From Symsagittifera roscoffensis (lineage: Eukaryota > Xenacoelomorpha > Acoela > Convolutidae), in NCBI RefSeq assembly GCF_963678635.1, contig NC_087066.1, positions 34,043,301-34,107,300 on the forward strand: 64,000 bases of DNA, written 5' to 3'. A program made the position numbers and the translations under genes. How positions within the stretch are numbered: position 1 is the first letter of the stretch; every line of letters starts with the position of its first letter. Of this stretch, positions 1 to 9,587 are shown piece after piece. The notes beneath the pieces are model-generated. The model saw only the letters and a program-made list of their open reading frames with translations, did no database searches and was not told the origin of the DNA.

Positions 1-2
1 TT

Positions 3-1426
3 ATACAAAATTTTTACTTCCCAAATGCACCAATTTGGATAAAAGTACTATGCAATGATTGTATAGTATGTCAACTAAATAAACCTTACCCAAATTAAAA
101 ACAAATAGCACAAAAACAAGATTTTAAAGGACAAAGCTTGTACTTTAACCATCGTATCTCATTTGATACTAAAGGACCAATTTCACCCTCATCCGAAGGA
201 AACTCCTACATTATGGTAATTGTTGACGCATTTACACATTATGTAGCACTTAACCCAGTACCACATTGTAACGCTTATTACGCTTACACAACACTCTATG
301 AACACTGGATAGCAAAATTCGGACTACCAGAAATTTTAGTTACAGACAACGGTACAGAATTCATAAATAATGAAATTATCACACTATGTCATTTATATAA
401 CATTAAACACAAACCACTTACATCTCATGCACCTTGGACAAACGGCTTAGTCGAAGGTATGAACCGTTCATTACAAGAATATCTTAGATGTATCATCAAC
501 GGAAATGATACAAAATATACCGAATGGTCAGCAGATGTAAAATTATTTCCCTTAGCATATAATTCACAAATTACGACAACTTTAGGAATGTCACCATACG
601 AAATGGTTTTTAACCAAAAACCACGCAAACCAATAATGTTTACAGCAAATTCTCATAAAAACGCACAAGGTTATTGTCAACCAAATAAAGACTCAATTTG
701 TTATAACCTACCTTTACATACACACGATGAAGATCATTTTCATCACCCACAAATTCTTAAACTAGCCTCCGCTACACACACCGAATGGATTCTAAATAGA
801 GATAAAAAACACAATGAAATTTATCAAAAAATAACAAAAAAGTTATTACAAAGACAAAACATTAATGAACAAATCAATTCACGTTTTACACCAGCCTCCG
901 AATTAAAAATTGGAACATTTGTTTTAATACCTAATTTTAATACTCAAAAGGGAATTTCTAAAAAATTACAACCCCTTCGAAAAGGACCATACCAAATAAT
1001 TGCAAGACCCACTGAGGTCACATATAAAATTACCGACTCAAACAAAAAAGAAATCGTTCAACATCGAACAACCTATTACCTTATTACCCAAAAGAATACG
1101 CACTCCGCGAATTAACTCAATTATATTCTTTCACAGGATTAAAAATCATTCAAAATGAACCACATCTGAAAAACACAGAACAAAATGATAACCCCACCGA
1201 AAATCAAAACACAAAACCAACCGCCACCAAAAACAATACACAAAACCATAAAGAATCCCCAAAACAAAGAAAAAATAGAAAAATGACCGAACAAATAATA
1301 CCCCAAGAACAAATCGACAAATCAGAAAATAGAAAAACAACAAGACTCCGAAATCAACCACGTAAAAACTATAAAATATTCATCCCCCAATCTAAAATTT
1401 TAAAGAAAGTGGAATTTCAAAAGTAA
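3..1426 (+). pseudogene. pol: E1 pol 3' part: retroelement integrase, disrupted
   Basis: Integrase of an LTR retroelement, which would join reverse-transcribed DNA to the host chromosome. Seen: the CxxC half of the zinc-binding domain (about 51-71), then an rve core with the three acidic positions: Asp in 'FDTKGP' (about 166), Asp in 'TDNGTEF' (about 344) and Glu in 'GLVEGMN' (about 455). Core spacing and the motif 'NSQITTTLGMSPYEM' are Ty3/gypsy-like. Two breaks: an in-frame TAA at 96-98, and a one-base frame change near 1070 after which the C-terminal tail continues in the next frame from 1073 to the TAA at 1424-1426. The tail is Lys/Asn/Gln-rich. Without the frame change the obvious frame would end at 1115. 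The rest of pol lies left of the window. Family assignment is sure; the Ty3/gypsy placement is likely rather than proven. Confidence 0.85.
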
Positions 1427-2252
1427 TTTTAACATTATACTTCACAATCTTGAAACCTCCGAAACATTTTTCATTTACATTTTTCAAAATAACATGCTGA
1501 CAAGTACGCAATAATTCTAGTTCAAAATAGACCAATAGGATTCATCCAATCCGTCACTTTCTCTAACTCAAACTAAGACCAATTAGACGAATAATATAGA
1601 ACTCCAGGCACATCTATAACTATAACTTTACGACCTCCAGGTCAAAAATAAGCAAACCACTCCATTTTGACAACTAAAATAAATATCACCATAATACCAT
1701 ACCCCTCCCTTATCTAATAACCCAAAGATCAACAATATTTCCCCAACTCAGACCACAAATACCCCCAAAACAAATTTGTTAACTTAGCCTAAAGTAACAA
1801 AATGAACATTTTAATTAGCCTAAAGTATAAAAATCTCACCATACCCCGGATCATTTGACAAACAAAAATAAAGAAAAAGACGACCTCCCGATCACCATGA
1901 AAATTGCCCCCAACAATTTTTTACAAAACTCAACCCACTTGTCAAAAAACTAATAAATAATCCGACCACACTAGAAAATCGCCTCAAACAGCAAAAAATA
2001 TTCGACCAAGAGATCATTTCTTAAATGCTCTTCTCTCAATCAGTTACTCAAATACTCATAAATCTTAAACATTTTTTTTACAATACTTGAAACCTTTATA
2101 ATATTTCTTTTTGATATACTTGAATCTTTTCTAATAATCCTAATCATTTTTTGTAACATTTTTTAAATTTTCTACACTATTCTCGAACTATTCCTCCAAC
2201 TTTCCAAAACCCTTGATTATATCCACAGGTACGATTTATACAACTTGTCTAA
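1427..2252. other. E1 non-coding spacer between pol and the env region
   Basis: About 825 bases with no open frame of note. The + strand is A/C/T-rich and poor in G, as in the flanking E1 genes. The short motif 'gacctccaggtc' and near versions recur (about 1600-1660 and 1880). A spliced env transcript would need its acceptor here or in the following ORF; I could not single one out. Confidence 0.5.
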
Positions 2253-2441
2253 ATGATACGAACAATTTTCAGTAGAACTGATATTTTTTTATTGTTTGTA
2301 ATTTTCATAGCATTCTTATCATCCCTCATTTTGACAATATGCAAATGTATAAAGAAAGCAATCATCACATTTGCCCTAGCAACAATTTTTCTAATTATTT
2401 TTTTGGAAGAATATTATAATAAACATAAACCTTCCCACTAA
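2253..2441 (+). CDS. small ORF with two predicted membrane segments (62 aa)
   Basis: Unrecognised 62-residue ORF in E1, upstream of env. The sequence shows two strongly hydrophobic stretches (about residues 10-29 and 35-51) separated by a short cysteine/lysine loop ('CKCIKK'), then a hydrophilic end, which predicts a small double-spanning membrane protein. It stops at 2441, five bases before the long ATG-less frame opens at 2447, and the two frames do not overlap, so simple ribosomal frameshifting between them is not possible. It could be an accessory protein of the element or a chance ORF in A/T-rich DNA; position between pol and env and its clean hydrophobic pattern slightly favour the former. 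Confidence 0.35.
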   Translation: MIRTIFSRTDIFLLFVIFIAFLSSLILTICKCIKKAIITFALATIFLIIFLEEYYNKHKPSH

Positions 2442-2446
2442 AGTAA

Positions 2447-3583
2447 CAATTCAAAAATCCATCAAAAATTGCAACCCAACAGTCACAGAATCAGTCTTCA
2501 CCGACATCATCCCAAGATAACCCAACACCACCTTCAACTACTCAAAATCCTCAAACATCTACACGAATTTCTTTTCAAGACAATCCATACACTTTTGAAG
2601 AACGACATGCTCGTTTATCAGAACCACTAGAACCAGTTCAACGACAAGCACCTCTAAGCGAACCAACATATAACCTATACCCAACACTACCACAAGAACT
2701 AAGTAGTATAAGAAATCCTAGTCAAAACCAAAATACAGTCGAAATAAATAGACAAATTATACATCCTCGACGAAACAGAAATTTTCAAACTCCCCGAGTT
2801 CATTTTGATATACCTCAATCCCCATCACAAAACACTCCAGAAAACCCCATTGGTATATTACCAGAAACCCCTACGCTTCTTTCACAACGTAGCACCTCAA
2901 GCCTACCATCAGATTACTTAGGTTCAACACCAACATCTGAACAAATACGTGAAAATCCCTTTAACCCCCCAAACCAGGCATCACGACTACCATATTGGAC
3001 AACACATTCATTTACACAAGGTGAATTAAATTTAGTCAATAATCCAATAGATATTTCTACGGATACAACAACATCCTCATCACTACCAGAAACATTATCA
3101 CTACCATCAACACCATCAATAAGCCAGATTTCACCACCACCTTTTAACTTAAATTTTCCAAATAATCTCGACGCCAGATATCGAGAACAATCATCAATAA
3201 ATATTCCTTTAAGACTAGATTGGAATACATTTACAGCACCTCCACCATTATTTGGACAACATCAAGAAAGTAACCGCCTTCATAACTGGGCACTTAATAG
3301 ATTACAATATCGCCAAGATATTCACAACGATATCCGTGATCACAATATTCAAATACTCCAACAAAACAGTTTACAATTAAAGTTTGAAATCACAGTTAAG
3401 TTAAACAATATTACCCAACATCCCTACCCATTAAACCCACCTAACATAACAGCTCAATCACTACCACCACCGTTTATAACTACTGAAGTAATATACAAAT
3501 ACGACAGATATACCAAAAACACAATTGGCTACATTACATTTTATAATCCATACTCAGGATTATCATACACATGTATATTCTAA
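2447..3583 (+). CDS. long open frame without ATG, upstream of env (about 378 codons)
   Basis: A reading frame open from 2447 to the TAA at 3581-3583 with no ATG near its start. The first two thirds are rich in Ser, Pro, Gln, Thr and Asn and look disordered; the last 130 codons are less biased ('RLDWNTFTAPPPLFGQ', 'LQLKFEITVKLNN', 'TEVIYKYDRYTK') and could fold. Codon use (A-ending, low G) matches env. Its last 13 bases overlap the env start at 3571 in another frame. No frame is shared with the preceding small ORF, so expression would need splicing, a non-ATG start or an upstream deletion. No family recognised. It resembles in layout the Ser/Pro-rich ORF after env (6186) followed by a folded part, but no clear sequence identity was seen. 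Confidence 0.5.
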   Translation, partial: QFKNPSKIATQQSQNQSSPTSSQDNPTPPSTTQNPQTSTRISFQDNPYTFEERHARLSEPLEPVQRQAPLSEPTYNLYPTLPQELSSIRNPSQNQNTVEINRQIIHPRRNRNFQTPRVHFDIPQSPSQNTPENPIGILPETPTLLSQRSTSSLPSDYLGSTPTSEQIRENPFNPPNQASRLPYWTTHSFTQGELNLVNNPIDISTDTTTSSSLPETLSLPSTPSISQISPPPFNLNFPNNLDARYREQSSINIPLRLDWNTFTAPPPLFGQHQESNRLHNWALNRLQYRQDIHNDIRDHNIQILQQNSLQLKFEITVKLNNITQHPYPLNPPNITAQSLPPPFITTEVIYKYDRYTKNTIGYITFYNPYSGLSYTCIF

Positions 3584-6189
3584 AATTATTAATTTTTCTC
3601 CAACTCCTTTTTCTAGTAATCTCAAATCAAAACATAAACCCTTCCCCTCGTACAGGACCACAAGATTTATTAGTAACACATTACGATTGTGAAGAAAATG
3701 AACAAAAAACACTACACAAATATGCAATAAATCAAGTATCACAATGTGAAACAGAACCACAAACTATAGAAACCACAAATGTAATAGCAACACTCTATTC
3801 AAAAGCCCGAGCAACAACAGTTACAGGTTATAAATTCACAGCAACATTTTCCGAAAAGAAAGTACATTGTTCACAAGTCTCGAACGGAAACAAAAACCGA
3901 CTTGACCATGAATCATTCTATCAGAGTAATATAGAACGTCTTTTACATCTCAATCCCGACGATTGTAAAAATGAATTACTTAGACTAAACATCACACAAA
4001 ATAAAAACTCCGAAAGAAAGTTAGTTAACTTTCAAGTTTTTTCAGACTCTGTACATCAATCACAACTTGAAAGACACCAAGGACATATAAAACTAGACGA
4101 AAAATACCCATATAACGGCGCACACGGACGATTAACCTATGACCTACACGATAAACATTGGATACCACACATTGGTATAAATAACCCATCAAACTGCAAA
4201 GCAGACACAAAAAATAAAGGATACCAAGAAATAATGTTTTTCGATTGGAAAATACAACTCGAAAAAATACAACTAACACGAGATTTATCAGATAATACAA
4301 TGATCTATCAAGGAATCCGATTACCTTGTAAAAATGATCAAGGTTATTGCGACCCTACAACGAGAACACAAGCAACAATTGTTTGGTTCCCCGAAGATAC
4401 ATGTACAACATTTCAAGTAGCAAGAATACACGCTCGTATGATAAAATTTCACGAAAAATACTTTATACAATCAATTCCATATGAACAAGTACATCCATCA
4501 CGAAAACAAAGTACTAATTTTAGAAACATACACAATATAGAAAATAAATTGACACGTTTTCAAATATATCAAGAAACAGAACTTGCATGTAAATACAGGA
4601 ATCCACTTCACAGAACACAATACTCTGAAATATTAGTTGAATACGAAAAAGGATTCGACATGACCACTGGAAAAATAAAACTTGACCCATATGCCACAGG
4701 TCATCCTCCAAACGAAGGAACATCCTATATACCAGTTAATTTTGAAAAAAGCAACGGACAACCTGGTGGACATCTAAAACCCCATGACACCAGAAGCACA
4801 CGCTTACAAGAATTATCACTAATGAATACTACATATTTCGGTAATATCCACTATGATATTCATTTAGATATGAAACTAGATTATACAATTAGCCGAATTT
4901 TTCAAGAAATGTCACTCTCCGAATTAGAAACACTACACCAACTATGCGAATTAGAACGAACACAAATATTACAATCACTTGCACTAGCAGTATTAAAAAT
5001 ACCCTATGCAGGATACTTATTATCTGGAAATAGATCAAATTTTTTAGACTATGAAGGAAACATCTTATGGTTTTCTACTTGTACTAAAAAAGTATCACCA
5101 CTATACGTTTTTGAAGATAAACGATGTTATAAAAGAATCCCTATCTTTTATAAGAATAAAGTACATTTCGTGGATACACTTTCACGAAGAACCTATTTCT
5201 GGGATACCGCAGTCCCATGTGGATCAGAAAACAGCCACAATGTAGTACAACTAAACCCTGATGAAAATAAATATTATCTTCTCACTCCATATCCCACATT
5301 AATGCAATCACTCAAAAAATTTTCACCAGAAAGCATTCGCGCTATTGCTCGAAACCCAAATATAGACTTACAATCAATAGGAATCTATTCAAAATCAGAT
5401 ATTCAACATCACATTAGAACACAACAATTCCAAGAATTATTAACACAAATGGACACTATACAAAGACAATCAATAGACCAAAATTTACGCAAACTTGCGG
5501 AAACCGCAGGATTTGCCGATATCTACACGCAAGACTATAGCGGATATTTTAAAGACATTAAAGATTATATATATCTAAACGGTGAAAAATACCGTCCCCA
5601 AGATATATCACCAATTAACATTTTTAGCTTTGTTACACTCAAAAATGAGATCCTCGATTTTCTAGGATGGCCCTACTACATCTTAGAAAAATTGACTATT
5701 TTATACGCAATGTTTAACTTTATTGGATTTCTTTTCTCACTTTTAAAAGGAATCTACAACACATGTGCTATACACACACAAGTAAACAGACAAGCAAGCG
5801 TAGCACGCATACTCTTTGCAGGATTTTTTGGAATCTTTTCTACATCTATAAACAAAATTCTTTTAGACGCACAAATAAAAGAATATAACACAAAAATAGC
5901 AACACGACAAAATACATACGACGAAGAACATAACAATGTAGACATAACGCCAACGGCACCACAATTACCACCCCTACCAAATAACCATCCACTATCCCTA
6001 GTCCCACGAAATTTTCGAAATTTAGCCATCACACATAATCCAAATTTTCGACTCACCACATCACAAAGTCCCATCCAACATATAATGACACACCAGTCAC
6101 AAGATGATAATACTTATGAACAAATTATTGAACAACCCCATACCACCGCTTTTCAGTCTCAAAATAATCATTTTTTTAGCCCACGATGA
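3571..6189 (+). CDS. env: E1 envelope-like glycoprotein, class III-type fusion protein related to chuvirus/mononegavirus G (872 aa)
   Basis: Uninterrupted 872-residue protein with a hydrophobic signal peptide (about 1-18), a long cysteine-containing ectodomain, a hydrophobic membrane region (about 697-735, with a second hydrophobic stretch near 746-765) and a 100-residue Pro/Asn/Thr-rich tail. The block around residues 495-560 (hydrophobic 'GNILWF', Cys, 'RCYKRIPI', 'VDTLSRR', 'PCGS') matches the pattern I know from glycoproteins of chuviruses and related negative-strand RNA viruses that LTR retroelements have captured as env; this placement is from motif memory, not a search. At least three N-glycosylation sequons are visible. 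It follows the broken pol and overlaps the upstream ATG-less frame by 13 bases; its stop overlaps the next ATG (ATGA at 6186-6189). No internal stops, unlike the integrase of the same element. Confidence 0.72.
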   Translation: MYILKLLIFLQLLFLVISNQNINPSPRTGPQDLLVTHYDCEENEQKTLHKYAINQVSQCETEPQTIETTNVIATLYSKARATTVTGYKFTATFSEKKVHCSQVSNGNKNRLDHESFYQSNIERLLHLNPDDCKNELLRLNITQNKNSERKLVNFQVFSDSVHQSQLERHQGHIKLDEKYPYNGAHGRLTYDLHDKHWIPHIGINNPSNCKADTKNKGYQEIMFFDWKIQLEKIQLTRDLSDNTMIYQGIRLPCKNDQGYCDPTTRTQATIVWFPEDTCTTFQVARIHARMIKFHEKYFIQSIPYEQVHPSRKQSTNFRNIHNIENKLTRFQIYQETELACKYRNPLHRTQYSEILVEYEKGFDMTTGKIKLDPYATGHPPNEGTSYIPVNFEKSNGQPGGHLKPHDTRSTRLQELSLMNTTYFGNIHYDIHLDMKLDYTISRIFQEMSLSELETLHQLCELERTQILQSLALAVLKIPYAGYLLSGNRSNFLDYEGNILWFSTCTKKVSPLYVFEDKRCYKRIPIFYKNKVHFVDTLSRRTYFWDTAVPCGSENSHNVVQLNPDENKYYLLTPYPTLMQSLKKFSPESIRAIARNPNIDLQSIGIYSKSDIQHHIRTQQFQELLTQMDTIQRQSIDQNLRKLAETAGFADIYTQDYSGYFKDIKDYIYLNGEKYRPQDISPINIFSFVTLKNEILDFLGWPYYILEKLTILYAMFNFIGFLFSLLKGIYNTCAIHTQVNRQASVARILFAGFFGIFSTSINKILLDAQIKEYNTKIATRQNTYDEEHNNVDITPTAPQLPPLPNNHPLSLVPRNFRNLAITHNPNFRLTTSQSPIQHIMTHQSQDDNTYEQIIEQPHTTAFQSQNNHFFSPR

Positions 6190-6965
6190 GCCGCCAACTT
6201 GGATCACTACACCGATCAAATTCCCACCCAACCAATCTTACCTCTCCAATCCCAATAATACCACTTTTTGCTTTTCCGCCACCCGATTTTCCATCTAGTA
6301 ATGTAACATCAGGCATGAATTCCGACACTAATTCACACATCTCAGTTTTATATTCCATCTCACAACTCAATAACCCGAATATTGAAACCCCCGATGAATT
6401 TGCCGACTCAGAACCATCCCCATCCAATAATTTTCATAACTCTTCTAATTTTTCTCAACCCCCTTTTCAACCCATATTATCCAATAACCCTGACCCAATC
6501 ACTTCCACACCCTCTTATGCTTCCCAAGTTACCCCAACCTACTCCTCATTTCATTCTGACCAATCATCTCATTCTCCAGACACCCCCCGAATCTCCCCAG
6601 AGCTAGATAATTTTATTACCCTTCAACAACAATCCTACCACCTCCATACCCCAACAATAAACCAAATCTCCTCCACAATAAATTCATCCAACCCCCCTAC
6701 CCCTACACCCTCTTCAAATTATACTGAATCATTAGCACCATCATCCACATCAACTGAATCTTCACTCAACACTAATAGAGCTTACCGCACTTTTAAAAGA
6801 AAGTTCCCCAACCATCCTTTCCCAGCAAAACCAGGAACAGCCCGTGAATACATCAACCACCCCAAGCATACTAACACAAAAGAATTTTTAGCCATCACCT
6901 TACCCTCATTCCCACAATACACCTTAAACACCCCCACGACACTAACGAAACACGCAACTTTGTAG
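6186..6965 (+). CDS. Ser/Pro/Thr/Asn-rich ORF directly after env (259 aa)
   Basis: Unrecognised 259-residue ORF whose ATG shares bases with the env stop codon (ATGA), an arrangement that permits termination-reinitiation. About 200 residues are Ser/Pro/Thr/Asn-rich and probably disordered; the end contains a basic patch ('RTFKRKFPNHPF', about residues 201-212). Composition is extremely G-poor on the + strand. Its last 30 codons overlap, in the -1 frame, an open frame (6875-7990) that encodes a folded-looking protein, so the two may be parts of one protein linked by a frame change. No canonical X XXY YYZ slippery site was found in the overlap. May be an accessory or structural gene carried by E1. 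Confidence 0.5.
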   Translation: MSRQLGSLHRSNSHPTNLTSPIPIIPLFAFPPPDFPSSNVTSGMNSDTNSHISVLYSISQLNNPNIETPDEFADSEPSPSNNFHNSSNFSQPPFQPILSNNPDPITSTPSYASQVTPTYSSFHSDQSSHSPDTPRISPELDNFITLQQQSYHLHTPTINQISSTINSSNPPTPTPSSNYTESLAPSSTSTESSLNTNRAYRTFKRKFPNHPFPAKPGTAREYINHPKHTNTKEFLAITLPSFPQYTLNTPTTLTKHATL

Positions 6966-7990
6966 ATGAATACGTTTTAATGCCCACTCTCTCTTGGACC
7001 TCATATTATCATTTTACTAACCCTCTTTGCTTACCTTTATCTAACACTCACATCGATATAGAGCGAAATACGGACATGCTATATCGACTCACTACACCAC
7101 TAACCGCTAGACAATTTACTTACGTTGGATATAAAAAATCACTAAAAACACACACTGCACCTAGAGCTAACGAATATACACTCGAATACTATGATCACAA
7201 CATCATCAGAGCTAACCAAGATCAATTCTTAGACGACGATCGCTTCGCTAATCCACAAATTACCGAGAAATTTTTCATCAAGACACCATATATATTTACA
7301 CTAAACATCTTCGACCGAAAGTTTGATCACATTATTTCAGAAGCACTAACAGACACACAAGCATACGAAAGTTTTAAAGAACGCTTCCAAATATTTTCAC
7401 TAACCTTTCATTTCCTTGCACCACACGAAAGAGATTTACACTGCTCACACGATATTATGTTGCGCACTAAACAAACCCACACATATAGTTATTATCGCTT
7501 CATCCAAAATCACTTTGACCTACACACACCCTCTAGACAACCACACCATCGTTTTCAATTCATTAATTCCAAATACACTTCACGATTTTTCCTAAATTTC
7601 ACACATTGCATTAAAGATACTAACCTTCATGGTATTCTTCGCAATTATGATCCCATAACCCAAATGTACATCTTCTGTCCCATCACCAAGACCTTCAACG
7701 CCGAAGAATCCCGACCCTTCCTTATCCCGCACGAGTTTGTACAACCTATAGAAATCCCAATTTTAGAATTCATCCACAACACTAAATTCAATCACAAATT
7801 ATATAATCTAATCCAAAACACACCTTATGAGTTTGCAGTTGGCACTGAAGAACTAACCACTATTAAGGCACTTCAATTGCTTTGGCCACTGCTTCAGACT
7901 AAAAATATCATCCGCATCTTAGCTAAACTACTAACAAATTCCGATCTCATCCACGACATCTTCCCCCACGGTTTTTTCCCCGACGACTAA
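6875..7990 (+). CDS. unrecognised folded-type protein of E1 (336 aa from ATG 6980; frame open from 6875)
   Basis: From the ATG at 6980 this encodes 336 residues with balanced hydrophobic and charged content, unlike the low-complexity ORF before it, ending in a hydrophobic helix-rich region ('ALQLLWPLLQT', 'IIRILAKLL') and 'FFPDD'. No signal peptide, no membrane segment, no catalytic motif recognised; many His and Phe/Tyr. The frame is open upstream to 6875 without an ATG and reads sensibly there ('NETRNFVDEYVL'), which suggests that the true N-terminus is supplied by the preceding ORF through a -1 frame change, splicing or a past one-base mutation. Intact over 370 codons. A splice-donor-like CAG/GTAAGT follows the stop immediately (7991-7999). 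Confidence 0.6.
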   Translation, partial: HKRIFSHHLTLIPTIHLKHPHDTNETRNFVDEYVLMPTLSWTSYYHFTNPLCLPLSNTHIDIERNTDMLYRLTTPLTARQFTYVGYKKSLKTHTAPRANEYTLEYYDHNIIRANQDQFLDDDRFANPQITEKFFIKTPYIFTLNIFDRKFDHIISEALTDTQAYESFKERFQIFSLTFHFLAPHERDLHCSHDIMLRTKQTHTYSYYRFIQNHFDLHTPSRQPHHRFQFINSKYTSRFFLNFTHCIKDTNLHGILRNYDPITQMYIFCPITKTFNAEESRPFLIPHEFVQPIEIPILEFIHNTKFNHKLYNLIQNTPYEFAVGTEELTTIKALQLLWPLLQTKNIIRILAKLLTNSDLIHDIFPHGFFPDD

Positions 7991-7993
7991 CAG

Positions 7994-8072
7994 GTAAGTA
8001 TGAATTAAATGAATATTACTAACTAATTAAAATATTAAAAAACTCACCATACTTTATCCATGTTTTCTTTAG
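7994..8072 (+). other. possible 79-bp intron after the last E1 ORF
   Basis: 'CAG|GTAAGT' at 7991-7999 is an ideal splice donor and 'ttttctttag' ending at 8072 is a good acceptor with a pyrimidine tract. It would lie in a 3' UTR just after the stop at 7988-7990. Consensus match only. Confidence 0.3.
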
Positions 8073-8203
8073 ATTTTTAGCCTTCATCCGACAATCACCT
8101 ACAAAAACCACAAAAGACAAATAAAAATCGCAAATTTCATCAAACAGATTTCAAAAATTCTATTAATCTCTTACACTTATAAATTTATAAATTTAATACC
8201 AAT

Positions 8204-8342
8204 GCAGTAAATTCATTTCTAAAATTTTCCCCACAAGCAGTAAATCTAATTATGATGAAAATTTGTAACTTAAAATTCCCCCATAACTAGCAGTAAATTT
8301 CCAAATTCTATGCAGTAAATTAATAAAATGCAAATGCAGTAC
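8204..8342 (+). repeat. cluster of five GCAGTAAAT-type motifs
   Basis: The motif GCAGTAAAT or a near form begins at 8204, 8237, 8290, 8312 and 8336 (the last is GCAGTACT), irregularly spaced (22-53 bases) in A/T-rich non-coding DNA of E1. It might be a protein or RNA binding cluster or the residue of a decayed tandem repeat. Confidence 0.55.
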
Positions 8343-8344
8343 TA

Positions 8345-9587
8345 ACCTTTTGATATTCTCATTCATTCGCACAGAAATTCTATCCACACTCGCACAGCTC
8401 GCCCACGAAGAATTGTTTAAAATAATGAATTTCAGTTTCAAGTTTTCACACTCAACAACTCTAACATATAATAACATGTTTCAAACCTTCCTTTAACCCG
8501 GTTGGAAAGGAATCATATACTAAACAAAACTAACCAACGCAGCTTACTAAATACCACAAATCATAGAATAACAGCATGACTAAGAAAAGGAAACCAACGG
8601 TACCCAAACCGGATTAACCCAGTTTAAAACTGGATAATTTATTCTTTTGAAGACTATTATAAAGTCTAAGAAAGAAATAATAAAACACAAAAAAGTCGAA
8701 AGACAAACCCATACCACGAACAATTTGCTTTTTGGAAAAAGGACATAACCAACAAGACATAAGAAAAACCACAACAAACCCAACATAAAACGTTGTCACA
8801 TAACAGGACCCCTCATAAAAACCGCATGAAATCATACTCCCACTCCTGGCCTAACCCACCAGGAAGGACGTCCTGAGCATGCTCTATAGCCGGCCTAACC
8901 CACCGCGCTACATCCACGCTTTGTGACCACACCTCTATTTTTAATAAGAGCTACTCAAGGGTGAGTAACTCTTCAAAATAACCGAACTAAAACAAAAAAG
9001 CTTTTGTGAAAACAACTAACTAAAATCATAATTAAAAAATATTAAACTAATAAATGTTTTATAAAATGTAAATTACATTATGCAATACATAGATCAGAAT
9101 ATAACACCAAGGACGAACATCTAAAGACAAAACGACCCCACTACACTCGAGAGAGAATGGCCAACCACAATCGATATGCCACTCACAATCACAACTCAAA
9201 GGATTTAGAGTACGACTTGACTTCGCAGAAAAGGACTTCATTGAACTAGACCAATGACCACCTCGATGTTCAAGTATACGTACAGATCCGAGTAACCAGG
9301 CATCCCCTCCACGCACAATCTCCACGCCATTCCCAAACTAGATCAGACACAAAAGAAGTTCTCCACGCAGAACAGAAAAACCTGACATAGCCAACCATTC
9401 TGAAATCAGATTTGAGTTTGTTGCAAAGACTTAGTCGTTGTCACTAGAAGACACAACGTCTTATGTCTCTAACTCCAGCTTCCTGGAACTTCTTTAACAA
9501 AGAGGAAACGGAAGAAAATGATGTTCGCTAAAAACCAACGTCCATCATCCATCCTTCGAATTGCAGAAGAACTATTCTAAAAAACTC
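8345..9587. other. E1 3' non-coding region
   Basis: No credible gene. Still G-poor on the + strand in its first half. Contains a short direct repeat of 'ggcctaacccacc' (about 8848 and 8895) and an imperfect hairpin 'gagctactca...tgagtaactc' (about 8947-8970). Probably untranslated sequence of the env-bearing element. Confidence 0.4.

Noticed and set aside
5754-6074. 106-codon minus-strand frame opposite the end of env
   Set aside because: Shadow of the env coding frame; codon bias follows the + strand.
6870-6965. Programmed -1 frameshift site
   Set aside because: No X XXY YYZ heptamer in the correct register; 'gaattttta' is only a loose resemblance, so not annotated as a site.
9059-9325. 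Open frame of 88 codons on the minus strand
   Set aside because: Lies in the non-coding 3' region of E1, antisense to its transcription, with no domain or hydrophobic pattern of a real protein.
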